From Ralstonia pickettii (lineage in GTDB: Bacteria; Pseudomonadota; Gammaproteobacteria; Burkholderiales; Burkholderiaceae), in assembly GCF_016466415.2 (NCBI RefSeq), contig NZ_CP066772.2, positions 1,178,001-1,242,000 of the forward strand: a stretch of DNA of 64,000 nt. Direction: 5' to 3'. Shown in pieces: positions 14,208 to 21,229 of this stretch. The notes below the pieces were generated by a model, which was not told the origin of the DNA, did no database searches, and saw nothing but the letters and a program-made list of their open reading frames with translations. Both the position numbers and the translations under genes were made by a program. Position 1 is the stretch's first letter. Each line of letters starts with the position of its first letter.

Positions 14208-15550
14208 GACGGTGCCTCCTCGGTGGCCTTGTGAGCGGCGGGAAAGCTCACGCTCAAGCGAAAGCCGCCACCAGGTGCGTGTGTGATCGTTGCCTGCCCG
14301 CCCAGTAGCCGGGCGCGCTCGCGAATGCCAAGCAATCCCAGCGGCTTGCGTTCACCCACCGCCGGAGGCGCCCCACTCCAGCCATGGCCATTGTCTTGAA
14401 TGGACAGTTCGAGCACGTCGTCCTGCTGCGAGAACTCGATCTCAACACGCGTGGCATCGGCGTGGCGCACGACGTTGTTGAGTGCCTCCTGCACGATCCG
14501 GAACACCGAGATGGCAGCGCGTTCGTTCATCGCCAGTTCTTGCGCATGCACAGTCACGACCAGGCCAAAGCGTTGGCGAAAATTCTTGGCCATCCATTCG
14601 AGGGACGGCACGAGCCCCAACTCGTCGAGCAATGGCGGCCGAAGATCCGCAGAGATCTGCCGAACGGCAACAATCGTCTCGTCGATCACGTGTTGCATTG
14701 CCTGGGTCTGGTCGATCAGCGCCTTGTCGCTCCGTGTGGCCTGCAGATCCGCTGCCAGCAGCGAAATGTCCATCTTGAGCGCGCTCAGGCGTTGGCCCAG
14801 ATCGTCGTGCAGCTCGCGGGCGATGCGGTGCCGCTCCTCCTCGCGCGTAGCCAGGATGCTGTCCGACAGATGCTGCAGTTCTTCCTGGGAGCGCCGCAGC
14901 GCCGCTTCCGCACGCACACGCTCCGTGGTGTCGCGCAGCATCACCGTGAAGAGCTTGCCGCCGTTCACTTCGATCTGTGAAATCGACGCTTCGATCGGGA
15001 ATTCACGCCCATCGGTATGCAGGGCAAACAGCGGGCGCTGCTTACCCATCTGGCGCTCCGATACGCCGGTCACCCCGAAGCGCCGTACATGCGCTTCGTG
15101 CGCGCCGCGAAACCGCTCGGGAATAAAGTCTGACAGTGGGCGGCCGATGGCTTGGCGCGCTGAACAACCGAACAGAGTTTCAGCCATGGGATTGAACAGC
15201 ACGATGCGCTGGGTTTCGTCCACCGAAATGATGGCTTCCATTGATGACCGGATGATGCCGGCCAGCCGCGCTTCGCTCTTTTCGAGGTACGTCAGATCCC
15301 GGGCGACGGCGGCTCGCAACTTCCGCAGCCGCAGCCAATAGAAGACCAGTGCGATGACCGCAGAAATACTTGCCGAGGCCAGCAACATGAAGGGGGCATC
15401 CCCGGCCTGAAGCGCAAACGCCAGCCGGGCAACCGCCGCCGCCAGCAGCAAAACGGCCAGCACCCCCACCACCAGTTCTGCCGAAGTGGATTGCAGCTGC
15501 AGCAGCCGCCTGTGCGTTGCCTTCGAGGATTGAGTATCTTGCTCCGCCAC
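14204..15550 (-). CDS. PAS-containing sensor histidine kinase (HisKA_3 type)
   Basis: A 448-residue inner-membrane sensor kinase. Two adjacent membrane helices lie near residues 25-70 (VVGVLAVLLLAAAVARLAF and LLASASISAVIALVFYWL). A PAS domain follows (about 90-205; SMEAIISVDETQRIVLFNPM, GRPLSDFIPERFRGAHEAHV). Then comes a HisKA_3 dimerisation domain with the phospho-acceptor His in RIARELHDDLGQRLS near residue 246, and an HATPase domain with NNVVRHA, DNGHG and LLGIRERARLLGG. A GTG start at 15550 is proposed; an in-frame start at 15598 would add 16 residues and lacks a clear ribosome site. It is coupled to the response regulator by a 4-base overlap. No haem, GAF or cysteine signal is evident, so the ligand is unknown, though PAS domains often sense redox or oxygen. 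Confidence 0.9.
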   Translation of the reverse strand: MAEQDTQSSKATHRRLLQLQSTSAELVVGVLAVLLLAAAVARLAFALQAGDAPFMLLASASISAVIALVFYWLRLRKLRAAVARDLTYLEKSEARLAGIIRSSMEAIISVDETQRIVLFNPMAETLFGCSARQAIGRPLSDFIPERFRGAHEAHVRRFGVTGVSERQMGKQRPLFALHTDGREFPIEASISQIEVNGGKLFTVMLRDTTERVRAEAALRRSQEELQHLSDSILATREEERHRIARELHDDLGQRLSALKMDISLLAADLQATRSDKALIDQTQAMQHVIDETIVAVRQISADLRPPLLDELGLVPSLEWMAKNFRQRFGLVVTVHAQELAMNERAAISVFRIVQEALNNVVRHADATRVEIEFSQQDDVLELSIQDNGHGWSGAPPAVGERKPLGLLGIRERARLLGGQATITHAPGGGFRLSVSFPAAHKATEEAPS

Positions 15551-15846
15551 CGAGCACCACCAAAAGGTCGGGATGCAATCAACATAGCCCATTCCCAAGG
15601 CTGGAGGTACTAGCCGTGTGAAGGAGAAGCCCCCCGGAAAACCCTGCCGCCGCTGTCAGGGAATCCTGACAGCGGCATGGCACATCCCGACGACCATCTC
15701 AGCGCTGCCTGATTTCGCGCAAACGCCGCGCCTCCGATACTGACCGTACGGACACCGGGCCTTGATGGAGCGCAGTGACCGGATACCCACCACCTCACCG
15801 AGGATGTGTGGTTCAAAGACCACAGACGCCTTCCGGAGCCGCCCCC
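15551..15846. other. Intergenic region between sensor kinase and fnr-type gene
   Basis: Nearly 300 bases separate the leftward kinase gene from the rightward regulator gene, so both promoters must lie here. The notable element is the palindrome at 15649-15676. No convincing FNR box was found: TTGATGGAGCGCAG at 15762 matches only 7 of 10 and has no -10 at the 21-nt spacing. Confidence 0.6.
15649..15676. promoter_or_regulatory. Perfect palindrome with 12-bp arms, candidate operator
   Basis: GCCGCTGTCAGG and its exact inverse CCTGACAGCGGC are separated by GAAT. There is no T-tract on either side, which argues against an intrinsic terminator, and it lies between two divergent regulator genes. 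The identical 12-base half CCTGACAGCGGC recurs alone in the mgtA leader (8897-8908), and the shorter CGCTGTCAGG recurs upstream of uvrA (25794-25803). It could be an operator of the neighbouring response regulator. Confidence 0.5.
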
Positions 15847-16638
15847 ATGATTCCGCGCACGATTGAGTCCCCTTCACCCGTCGAAACCCGCCAACTTCCC
15901 CAGCTCAGGCTCGTCCGCGACGCAACGCAGATCCGCCAGACAACCCCCCTGATCCCCAGCAGTCAATGCACCAACTGCATGATGCACTGGGCCTGCATCG
16001 CGGGCGCTGTGCCATCGTCACAACACGAACAACTGGATCGGATGGTGCACACCTGGCGCAAGATCGCCAAAGGCGAAGCCCTTTTTCGGGCGGGCGACGT
16101 GTTCCACGCGCTGTATGCCATCCGGTCCGGTTCGTTCAAAACCGTGGTATCGCACCCCAACGGCGCAAATCACGTCACCGGATTCCAATTGGCGGGCGAA
16201 ACGCTCGGCCTCGACGGCATTGCCGCCGATCGGCACACATGCGACGCGATCGCGCTGGAGGACAGCACCGTGTGCTCCATGCCCTTCCATTGCATTGAGG
16301 ACCTGTGCCAGGACATCCGCCCACTGCAACATCGCCTTCACCAATTGATGGCCGAAGAGATCGTGCGCGAGTCGGGGCTGATGCTGCTGCTCGCCGGGCT
16401 GAGTGCGGAAGCGCGTGTCGCCACCTTCCTGCTGAACCTTTCCACGCGCATGCAGGACCGGGGATATTCCCCTTCCAGCTTCACGCTGCGCATGACCCGG
16501 GAAGAAATCGGCAGCTACCTTGGCATGCAGCTCGAGACCGTCAGCCGTGCGCTGTCGAGGTTCCAGCGCGAAGGCTGGATCGTCGTCAGCGGCAAGAACA
16601 TCGAACTGACCGACAAGGCGGCACTGACGGAGCTTTGA
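15847..16638 (+). CDS. fnr: FNR-type oxygen-sensing transcription regulator (Crp/Fnr family)
   Basis: A 263-residue regulator. The N-terminal cysteine cluster CTNCMMHWAC places Cys41, Cys44 and Cys50 in the C-X2-C-X5-C spacing of E. coli FNR, and Cys143 (STVCSMPF) aligns with the fourth ligand, Cys122 of FNR. A [4Fe-4S] cluster that is lost on oxygen exposure is therefore expected. The cyclic-nucleotide-binding-like barrel is followed by a dimer helix and a winged helix-turn-helix whose recognition helix reads LGMQLETVSRALSRF, with the Glu, Ser and Arg that read TTGAT half-sites. The ATG at 15847 is chosen because GGAGCCG lies upstream and homologues begin near there; the frame remains open to 15775. 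It is the likely activator of the seven FNR-type promoters in this window. Confidence 0.93.
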   Translation: MIPRTIESPSPVETRQLPQLRLVRDATQIRQTTPLIPSSQCTNCMMHWACIAGAVPSSQHEQLDRMVHTWRKIAKGEALFRAGDVFHALYAIRSGSFKTVVSHPNGANHVTGFQLAGETLGLDGIAADRHTCDAIALEDSTVCSMPFHCIEDLCQDIRPLQHRLHQLMAEEIVRESGLMLLLAGLSAEARVATFLLNLSTRMQDRGYSPSSFTLRMTREEIGSYLGMQLETVSRALSRFQREGWIVVSGKNIELTDKAALTEL

Positions 16639-16654
16639 GCGCTTGGGCCGCCGC

Positions 16655-16700
16655 ATCAAAAAGAAACGCCGCCCCCCCCTTTTCGGATTGGGGCGGCGTT
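16655..16700 (-). terminator. Rho-independent terminator of the Usp-BON operon
   Basis: AACGCCGCCCC (16665-16675) pairs perfectly with GGGGCGGCGTT (16690-16700), 11 bp with a 14-base loop. Read on the minus strand the stem is followed by TTTCTTTTTG, a proper T-tract, so it ends the leftward operon that finishes with the BON protein gene. It lies just behind the rightward fnr gene and may also slow that transcript, although no T-tract follows on the plus strand. Confidence 0.85.
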
Positions 16701-16742
16701 CATGCTTCCCCGCTTGATTTCCCCGAATGATGTCCGTCCACA

Positions 16743-17390
16743 CTACGGCGCGATCTGGAGATGGTCGATGACTTGCGTCACGCCAGGTGCAGACCATGCC
16801 GCCCCCTTGGCCGCGCGCCGCTCAGAGGCGGAACCGACGTGACCGCTGAGCGTGACCGTCCCCCCATCGACAGAGACGCGGATGTGCTCGGCTTCACGCG
16901 CGGCATGCCGCTTGAGCGCCGCACCGATCTGCTCGGCAACATTGGCTGGCGCCACGCGCGCTTTGATCTGCAGCCGATTGATCAGGCCCGCCACACCGCG
17001 CAACGATCCCACCGCGTGCGCAGCCTGCTCGCTCTGGTAGGGCCAGTCCACCTCACCCGAGAGCGTCACCCAGCCGTTTTCGACCAGCACCTCGATGCGG
17101 TTGGACGGCAGGGTAACCTGCCATTCAAGCGCGGCGCGGGCTGCTTGGGCAACGTCTGCGTCCGTGTGCGCTCCCGGCAAGCGGACTTCGATTTTCTGCA
17201 CGACACCACGCACGCCTGCAACACGCTCGGCTGCATGCTCGGCAGCAAGCTTTTCCATGTAGCTGCGAACGTGGCCGGTCAGTGTCACCACGCCGTTGTC
17301 CACCTCCACACCAATCGCTGCGGCATCCACCGCAGGCTCCCAAAGCAGTTCGTCGTTGACGTCCTGCTTGATACCCAGATCGCTTTTCAT
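16743..17390 (-). CDS. Triple BON-domain protein
   Basis: A 215-residue protein built from three BON repeats (about residues 5-70, 77-145 and 150-215). Each contains the typical strand VTLxGxV (NGVVTLTGHVRS, NGWVTLSGEVDW, GGTVTLSGHVGS) followed by an Ala-rich helix and a GV-type turn. BON domains bind phospholipid or membrane surfaces. Unlike OsmY it has no signal peptide and should stay in the cytoplasm. CAGGAG lies in front of the ATG. It is the last gene of the leftward six-gene operon that starts with the Usp gene at 20475, and it is a paralogue of the protein encoded at 18408. Its molecular job is unknown; membrane protection under stress is a guess. Confidence 0.9.
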   Translation of the reverse strand: MKSDLGIKQDVNDELLWEPAVDAAAIGVEVDNGVVTLTGHVRSYMEKLAAEHAAERVAGVRGVVQKIEVRLPGAHTDADVAQAARAALEWQVTLPSNRIEVLVENGWVTLSGEVDWPYQSEQAAHAVGSLRGVAGLINRLQIKARVAPANVAEQIGAALKRHAAREAEHIRVSVDGGTVTLSGHVGSASERRAAKGAAWSAPGVTQVIDHLQIAP

Positions 17391-17420
17391 ACTTTGCTCC
17401 TGCTGGATAGAGTCGCCTTG

Positions 17421-17783
17421 CTATGCCCAGTGGCGCTCACACGCTGTTTGGCAAGGCAGACAGCGCATGGCCGTCGGCTGGGCTTGCAGGCGTAAAAACG
17501 GAATCGCTTCGCCACAATCGACGCAGATACCGTAGCTGTGCTGCTGCATCCGCTCGCGTGCAGCGTTCAGTTGCTCAAGCTCGCTTCGGTAACGGGCAAG
17601 CATCACGTCGTTCGTTTGGTCCCCTGCCTCTTCATCGGCAAGATCCGCGTTTTCAAACGGCGCTTCACGCGGCACCGGCGCAGTGGATGCGCCCAGCGCC
17701 GACAACTGGCGCCGCACGCGTGCTTCCTGTTCGTCGAGCAAGCTCCTCAGCCGTTTCCATTGCGCCTCGGTAAAGCGGCTCAT
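17421..17783 (-). CDS. DksA/TraR-family zinc-finger protein
   Basis: A 120-residue protein of the DksA/TraR superfamily. It has an N-terminal coiled-coil-like part (about residues 5-80, containing EEAGDQTNDVMLARYRSELE) and a C-terminal four-cysteine zinc finger (CVDCGEAIPFLRL and CLPCQ). Family members insert into the RNA polymerase secondary channel, sometimes with ppGpp. The acidic tip of true DksA (DXXDXA) is represented here only loosely by the ENADLADEEAGDQTND stretch, so it may be a TraR-like or YbiI-like variant. GAAGGAG precedes the ATG. It is embedded in the FNR-controlled Usp-BON operon, which would connect oxygen limitation with global transcription; this link is inferred. Confidence 0.85.
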   Translation of the reverse strand: MSRFTEAQWKRLRSLLDEQEARVRRQLSALGASTAPVPREAPFENADLADEEAGDQTNDVMLARYRSELEQLNAARERMQQHSYGICVDCGEAIPFLRLQAQPTAMRCLPCQTACERHWA

Positions 17784-17830
17784 GCCCCGTCTCCTTCAAT
17801 GGATTCAACGTCCGAGCGGTAGGTTCGGCC

Positions 17831-18361
17831 TCAGGCTTCCGTTGGCGACAGCCAGGCCGGACGTTGCCTTGATTGCTCCCACCGGCCTGCAGTCTTCACC
17901 TGTTCGATAAAACCCGCGATCTCTTCCTGCGACAACCCGCTGAGCACGTCGCGCTGGAACAGCGCCAGCACCGGCGCCGGAATGGTGGCCGTGATGCGCA
18001 TGATTTCTTCAACAGCACGGAATGCCCCGCGGGCCGCCATGACGCAAATCACGGACAGGTGCGTGGACCCCGGCAATTGGTCAGCCAGGAAGTCCCGCAT
18101 GGGCGAAGCCAGGTGGCCCATCCAGATGGGCGCGATCACGATGACGTGTTCGACATCATCAAGCGGCGGACCTTCATAGCGATACTTGGCGCGCGCATGG
18201 AATACCGTTTCGAGGACGCAGCGCGCATCTCCCAGGAAGCCGGCGCGCGGATGCTCGTCCGTCACCTCGGCAAGCTGCCATCCGCTCTGCGCAGCCATCT
18301 GCTCGGCCACCTGACGTGCCGTTCCGGTGCGCGAGTAGTACACGATCAGCTTCTTTTCCAT
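17831..18361 (-). CDS. Flavodoxin-family protein
   Basis: A 176-residue flavodoxin-like electron carrier or oxidoreductase. The FMN phosphate loop is YYSRTGTARQVAEQM at residues 8-22. A second loop, VIVIAPIWMGHLASPMRDFL, matches the isoalloxazine-binding region of the flavodoxin/WrbA-like group. The start at 18361 (MEKKLIVYYS) is preferred because TGGAG lies upstream and the flavin loop must be close to the N terminus; the frame stays open to 18481 but would add an unrelated basic segment. It lies in the middle of the leftward stress operon. The redox partner is unknown; the nitroreductase and dehydrogenases of the cluster are possibilities only. Confidence 0.88.
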   Translation of the reverse strand: MEKKLIVYYSRTGTARQVAEQMAAQSGWQLAEVTDEHPRAGFLGDARCVLETVFHARAKYRYEGPPLDDVEHVIVIAPIWMGHLASPMRDFLADQLPGSTHLSVICVMAARGAFRAVEEIMRITATIPAPVLALFQRDVLSGLSQEEIAGFIEQVKTAGRWEQSRQRPAWLSPTEA

Positions 18362-18407
18362 CTCGTACTCCAGGGATTTCGAAAGCAGTGGAAATGGCGG
18401 ATTGCCT

Positions 18408-19061
18408 CTAGGAACCAACCCACATCTGGTCGACGACGGCGCGCACGCCTGGTGCATCCCATGCGGCCTCACGGGCGGCACGGCACTCGTTGAGGTTGCG
18501 CAGCGGACCGTACAAGGTCACCGTCCCGTCCGCCACGGAAACATTCAGGCGCGACGCGTCAACTGCAGCCAGGCGTTGCAGTGCCTTTGCAATGCGATCG
18601 CTCAGGTCCGCGGGGCCCGAGGCGGCGCGCAATGTCAGCGCATTGGCCACGGATTTCACGCCGCGCACTCTGCGCACCGTGTCCAGCGCCGCACGGCGCT
18701 GGAAGTCCTGGTCGACTTCACCGCGCAGCGTCACGGCGCCGCCCTCGACAGTGATCTGGACAGCATCCGGCGGCACCGATGCATTCCAATGCAACGCGCT
18801 GCTGATCGCCTGCGCAATCTCGCCATCCGGGCGCTCCATATCCGGCGGCATCCGCACATCCACATGGATGACAAGCGCGGTCACGCCGGCAACACGCCGG
18901 ATCGCTTCTTCCGCGGCATGCTTGTCGGCGAACGTGTCGACGCCGCCGGAGAGCGTGACGACGCCATCCTTGGCCTGCACGGCAAAGCGACTGGCATCCA
19001 CCGCCGGGTCCCATTGCAATTCTTCCTCGACATCGTGCTTGAGCTGGATATCGTTCTTCAT
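18408..19061 (-). CDS. Triple BON-domain protein (paralogue)
   Basis: A 217-residue protein with three BON repeats, showing DGVVTLSGGVDTF, GGAVTLRGEVDQ and DGTVTLYGPLRN at the same relative positions as in the paralogue at 16743. The N terminus (MKNDIQLKHDVEEELQWDP) is also clearly similar to that of the paralogue (MKSDLGIKQDVNDELLWEP), so the two arose by gene duplication within this operon. There is no signal peptide. GAGGAG lies 8 bases upstream of the ATG. It stands between the flavodoxin gene and the two-domain Usp gene. Phospholipid binding is the usual activity assigned to BON domains; the precise role is not known. Confidence 0.9.
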   Translation of the reverse strand: MKNDIQLKHDVEEELQWDPAVDASRFAVQAKDGVVTLSGGVDTFADKHAAEEAIRRVAGVTALVIHVDVRMPPDMERPDGEIAQAISSALHWNASVPPDAVQITVEGGAVTLRGEVDQDFQRRAALDTVRRVRGVKSVANALTLRAASGPADLSDRIAKALQRLAAVDASRLNVSVADGTVTLYGPLRNLNECRAAREAAWDAPGVRAVVDQMWVGS

Positions 19062-19094
19062 CGTGATCTCCTCAGGTTCAATTGAGGTCGAGGC

Positions 19095-19934
19095 TCAGTG
19101 CGACATCAGCACCGGCACGGTCATCGTGTTCAGCAGGGTGCGCGTCACCCCGCCCAGTACGAGTTCGCGCAGGCGGCTGTGCCCGTAGGCCCCCATCACG
19201 ATCAGATCGGCATTGAAGTCGGCCGCTCGCGAGAGCAGCAACTCACCCACGGCGGCATCGGAATCTGCGCAATCGGTCTCTTCCACCGTTGTATGAATAC
19301 CGCGCGCATTCAGCGCACGCGCCACCTGACCCACCGTGGTTTCCTCGGCCCAGTGCTTTGGCTGCGTGCTTGTGATCTGCAGCACGTGCACATTGGTGCC
19401 CGTCATCATCGGCATGGCATCGTGCAGCGCACGGGCCGATTCGCGTCCGCCGCTCCAGGCCACCAGCACGCGCTGCGGCAATGCGGTGAAGTTGCCCGCA
19501 TACGGCACAACCAGCACGGGGCGGCCCGACTCCAGGATCAGGGTCTCCACAAAGTCGCCGGCAATGAATTCATCCGGTTCATCGTGGTTCCGTTGCCCGA
19601 CGACGAGAAGATCGGTCTCACGCGCTTCACGAAGTACGAGAGCCACGGGGTCGCCTTCCACTGCTCGCCACTCCGTTTCCACCGCAAGCTTCTCCGTCGC
19701 CAGGCGAAAGCGCGCGTGCACCGCATCCCGGATGCTGTCGCGCCGGATGCGGTCTTCCTCCAGATAGTGCGCAGCGTTCTCCATCATGTAGAACCAGCTG
19801 AGGCTTGGCGCAAAGCTCGCATAGATGCCGACGAGTTTGGCGCCGTGCGCCTGGGCATACTGGGCCGCAAGGTCAAGGCGGTGCATGGCGCGTTCGCTGC
19901 GGTCCAGATGCACCATCACACTGGCATAGCTCAT
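19095..19934 (-). CDS. Universal stress protein with two Usp domains
   Basis: A 280-residue cytoplasmic protein with two Usp domains (about residues 1-140 and 150-280). The first domain is divergent. The second carries the phosphate-binding stretch GAYGHSRLRELVLGGVTRTLL in the G-2X-G-9X-G pattern of ATP-binding Usp proteins and ends VPVLMSH. The start at 19934 is chosen because the product then begins MSYASVMVHLDRS, the canonical first strand; the earlier in-frame codon at 19982 overlaps the preceding Usp gene. The Shine-Dalgarno sequence is weak (GGGAT). It is the second gene of the leftward operon. Two-domain Usp proteins are a hallmark of both the lxa and DosR dormancy regulons. Confidence 0.9.
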   Translation of the reverse strand: MSYASVMVHLDRSERAMHRLDLAAQYAQAHGAKLVGIYASFAPSLSWFYMMENAAHYLEEDRIRRDSIRDAVHARFRLATEKLAVETEWRAVEGDPVALVLREARETDLLVVGQRNHDEPDEFIAGDFVETLILESGRPVLVVPYAGNFTALPQRVLVAWSGGRESARALHDAMPMMTGTNVHVLQITSTQPKHWAEETTVGQVARALNARGIHTTVEETDCADSDAAVGELLLSRAADFNADLIVMGAYGHSRLRELVLGGVTRTLLNTMTVPVLMSH

Positions 19935-19974
19935 GGTCAGATCCCGAAGTCGTGTCAGAAGATGCGCTACCGGA

Positions 19975-20475
19975 CTAGGCAATGACGGCGTTGCTCAGCG
20001 GTTCGGTAGGCGCGTGCGACGTTTCCGTCGGCTCCGCGCGGACGAGCAGCACCGGCAGTGTGCTCCGGCGCACAACGCTCTCGGCGACGCTGCCGAGGAA
20101 CAACCGTTGGAAGCCGCGACGCCCGTGCGTGCCCAGCACCAGCGCTTGGGCGCCGACGTTGTGTGCCGCCTGTTCAATGGCAGTGCCGATATCGAAAGTG
20201 CCGATCGGGTCGTCAACCACGACGCTATGGACGTGCACACCTGCCTTTTCGGCCTTGGCACGCGCGTCGGCAACGATTTGATTGCCTTGTTTGACCAAGG
20301 CCTCGGTAAAGGCGCCGACATCGATATAGCCAACGTCGTACATCAGGTACGAGTTATCGATCACGTGGGCGATGACCAACTCCGAGCCGAGCTTTTGTGC
20401 AAGCTGGATTGCCTCGTCCAGCGCCCGCTCTGCCGTCGGGCTGCCATCCACCGCTACCAGAATCCTGTCGTACAT
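19975..20475 (-). CDS. Universal stress protein (single domain)
   Basis: A 166-residue UspA-family protein. It starts MYDRILVAVDGSPTAERALD, has the usual dimerising strands, and carries GTHGRRGFQRLFLGSVAESV, the G-2X-G-9X-G-S motif of ATP-binding members. A 20-residue C-terminal tail (EPTETSHAPTEPLSNAVIA) goes beyond the fold. GGAGG precedes the ATG. It is the first gene of a leftward operon of six genes (Usp, two-domain Usp, BON, flavodoxin, DksA/TraR-type, BON) and is preceded by an FNR-type box 80 bases upstream. Usp proteins promote survival during growth arrest and anoxia, but the biochemical output of this one is unknown. Confidence 0.93.
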   Translation of the reverse strand: MYDRILVAVDGSPTAERALDEAIQLAQKLGSELVIAHVIDNSYLMYDVGYIDVGAFTEALVKQGNQIVADARAKAEKAGVHVHSVVVDDPIGTFDIGTAIEQAAHNVGAQALVLGTHGRRGFQRLFLGSVAESVVRRSTLPVLLVRAEPTETSHAPTEPLSNAVIA

Positions 20476-20527
20476 GATGTGCCTCCATCGAATCCGTCGT
20501 CATCCCCAATCGGGGTTGCTGAATTCC

Positions 20528-20568
20528 ATGTTGGACCACCAAGCGGATCACCCCTTGATTTACATCAG
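20528..20568 (-). promoter_or_regulatory. FNR-type promoter of the leftward stress operon (box 20555-20568)
   Basis: TTGATTTACATCAG matches 9 of 10 FNR consensus bases. At the 21-nt spacing on the minus strand the hexamer is CAACAT (20533-20528), only 3 of 6 matches, so the promoter should be strongly activator-dependent. The predicted start near 20521 leaves a leader of about 45 bases before the first Usp gene. Confidence 0.7.
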
Positions 20569-20693
20569 CGTTTGGCTCGCTGCAGCCTCACGCAATGCCA
20601 ATTGATCTGCCTCAAGAGCCAGCGCGCAACGCTCGATAGACTCGTCCGCAATCCGCTGCCCCCGGGGTGCAGTCATGGAAAGCGCATGGCACC

Positions 20694-20734
20694 TTGTGCG
20701 GGATCAACCTTTGACACCGGCCCGTTCTTATAGT
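20694..20734 (+). promoter_or_regulatory. FNR-type promoter of the second CBS gene (box 20694-20707)
   Basis: TTGTGCGGGATCAA matches 8 of 10 FNR consensus bases, with a perfect second half-site. TATAGT (20729-20734), 5 of 6 matches to a -10, follows after exactly 21 nt. A TTGACA at 20711 is only 12 bases from this hexamer, too short for a normal -35/-10 pair, so activation from the FNR box is the better reading. It is divergent from the box at 20555. Confidence 0.72.
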
Positions 20735-20761
20735 GAAAACGTACGCGCATCGGAGTTCAGC

Positions 20762-21229
20762 ATGAGGGTCGATGAAATTTGTTCCCACCGCATCGTTCAC
20801 GTCCAGGCGACGGCGACGCTGCAGCAAGCCGCCCGGTTGATGCGGGACGAAAGCGCCCGGGCGCTGCTTGTCACGGAACACGCCGCTGGGGGTTCTCGAG
20901 TGGTGGGCATCGTGACAGACCGGGATATGGTGGTGCACGGCCTTGCCAGCCGCAGCGACTGCAGCCAGACCGCCGTATCGGAAGTCATGACGCGCGGCCT
21001 TCTGACCATCCACGATGACGCCGTGATCAGCGAAGCCTTGCGCTCGATGCTGAGCCACGGCCTGCACCGTCTGGCGGTGGTCGATCGTCAGCAACGGCTG
21101 GTGGGCATGCTCAGCCTGGACGACACCATCCGCGCAATGGGTGGCGAATGGACCTTGCTGGCCGGCATTCTCGGTCGCGACAACGCTGGCCAGTCCCGCC
21201 AGCACGCGCCGTCCGATTTGATTCTCTAA
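20762..21229 (+). CDS. CBS-domain protein, tandem pair (paralogue)
   Basis: A 155-residue two-CBS protein starting MRVDEICSHRIVHVQ. Repeat ends are visible as VGIVTDRDMVVHGL and VGMLSLDDTIRAM, with the paired adenine-nucleotide-binding Asp in each. It is similar throughout to the product at 4293, so the window holds two paralogues. GGAGTT lies upstream of the ATG at 20762; the frame is open from 20675 but the extra part covers the promoter. It is followed 32 bases later by a small YgaP-like membrane protein gene that may be cotranscribed. Nucleotide sensing or regulation of a partner protein is expected from the family; the partner is unknown. Confidence 0.9.
   Translation: MRVDEICSHRIVHVQATATLQQAARLMRDESARALLVTEHAAGGSRVVGIVTDRDMVVHGLASRSDCSQTAVSEVMTRGLLTIHDDAVISEALRSMLSHGLHRLAVVDRQQRLVGMLSLDDTIRAMGGEWTLLAGILGRDNAGQSRQHAPSDLIL

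Noticed and set aside
15762-15775. FNR-like sequence TTGATGGAGCGCAG before the fnr-type gene
   Set aside because: Only 7 of 10 matches and no -10-like hexamer at the 21-nt spacing seen at the other sites.
20711-20734. TTGACA at 20711 as a -35 for the second CBS gene
   Set aside because: Only 12 bases separate it from TATAGT, too short for a sigma-70 promoter; the FNR box fits better.
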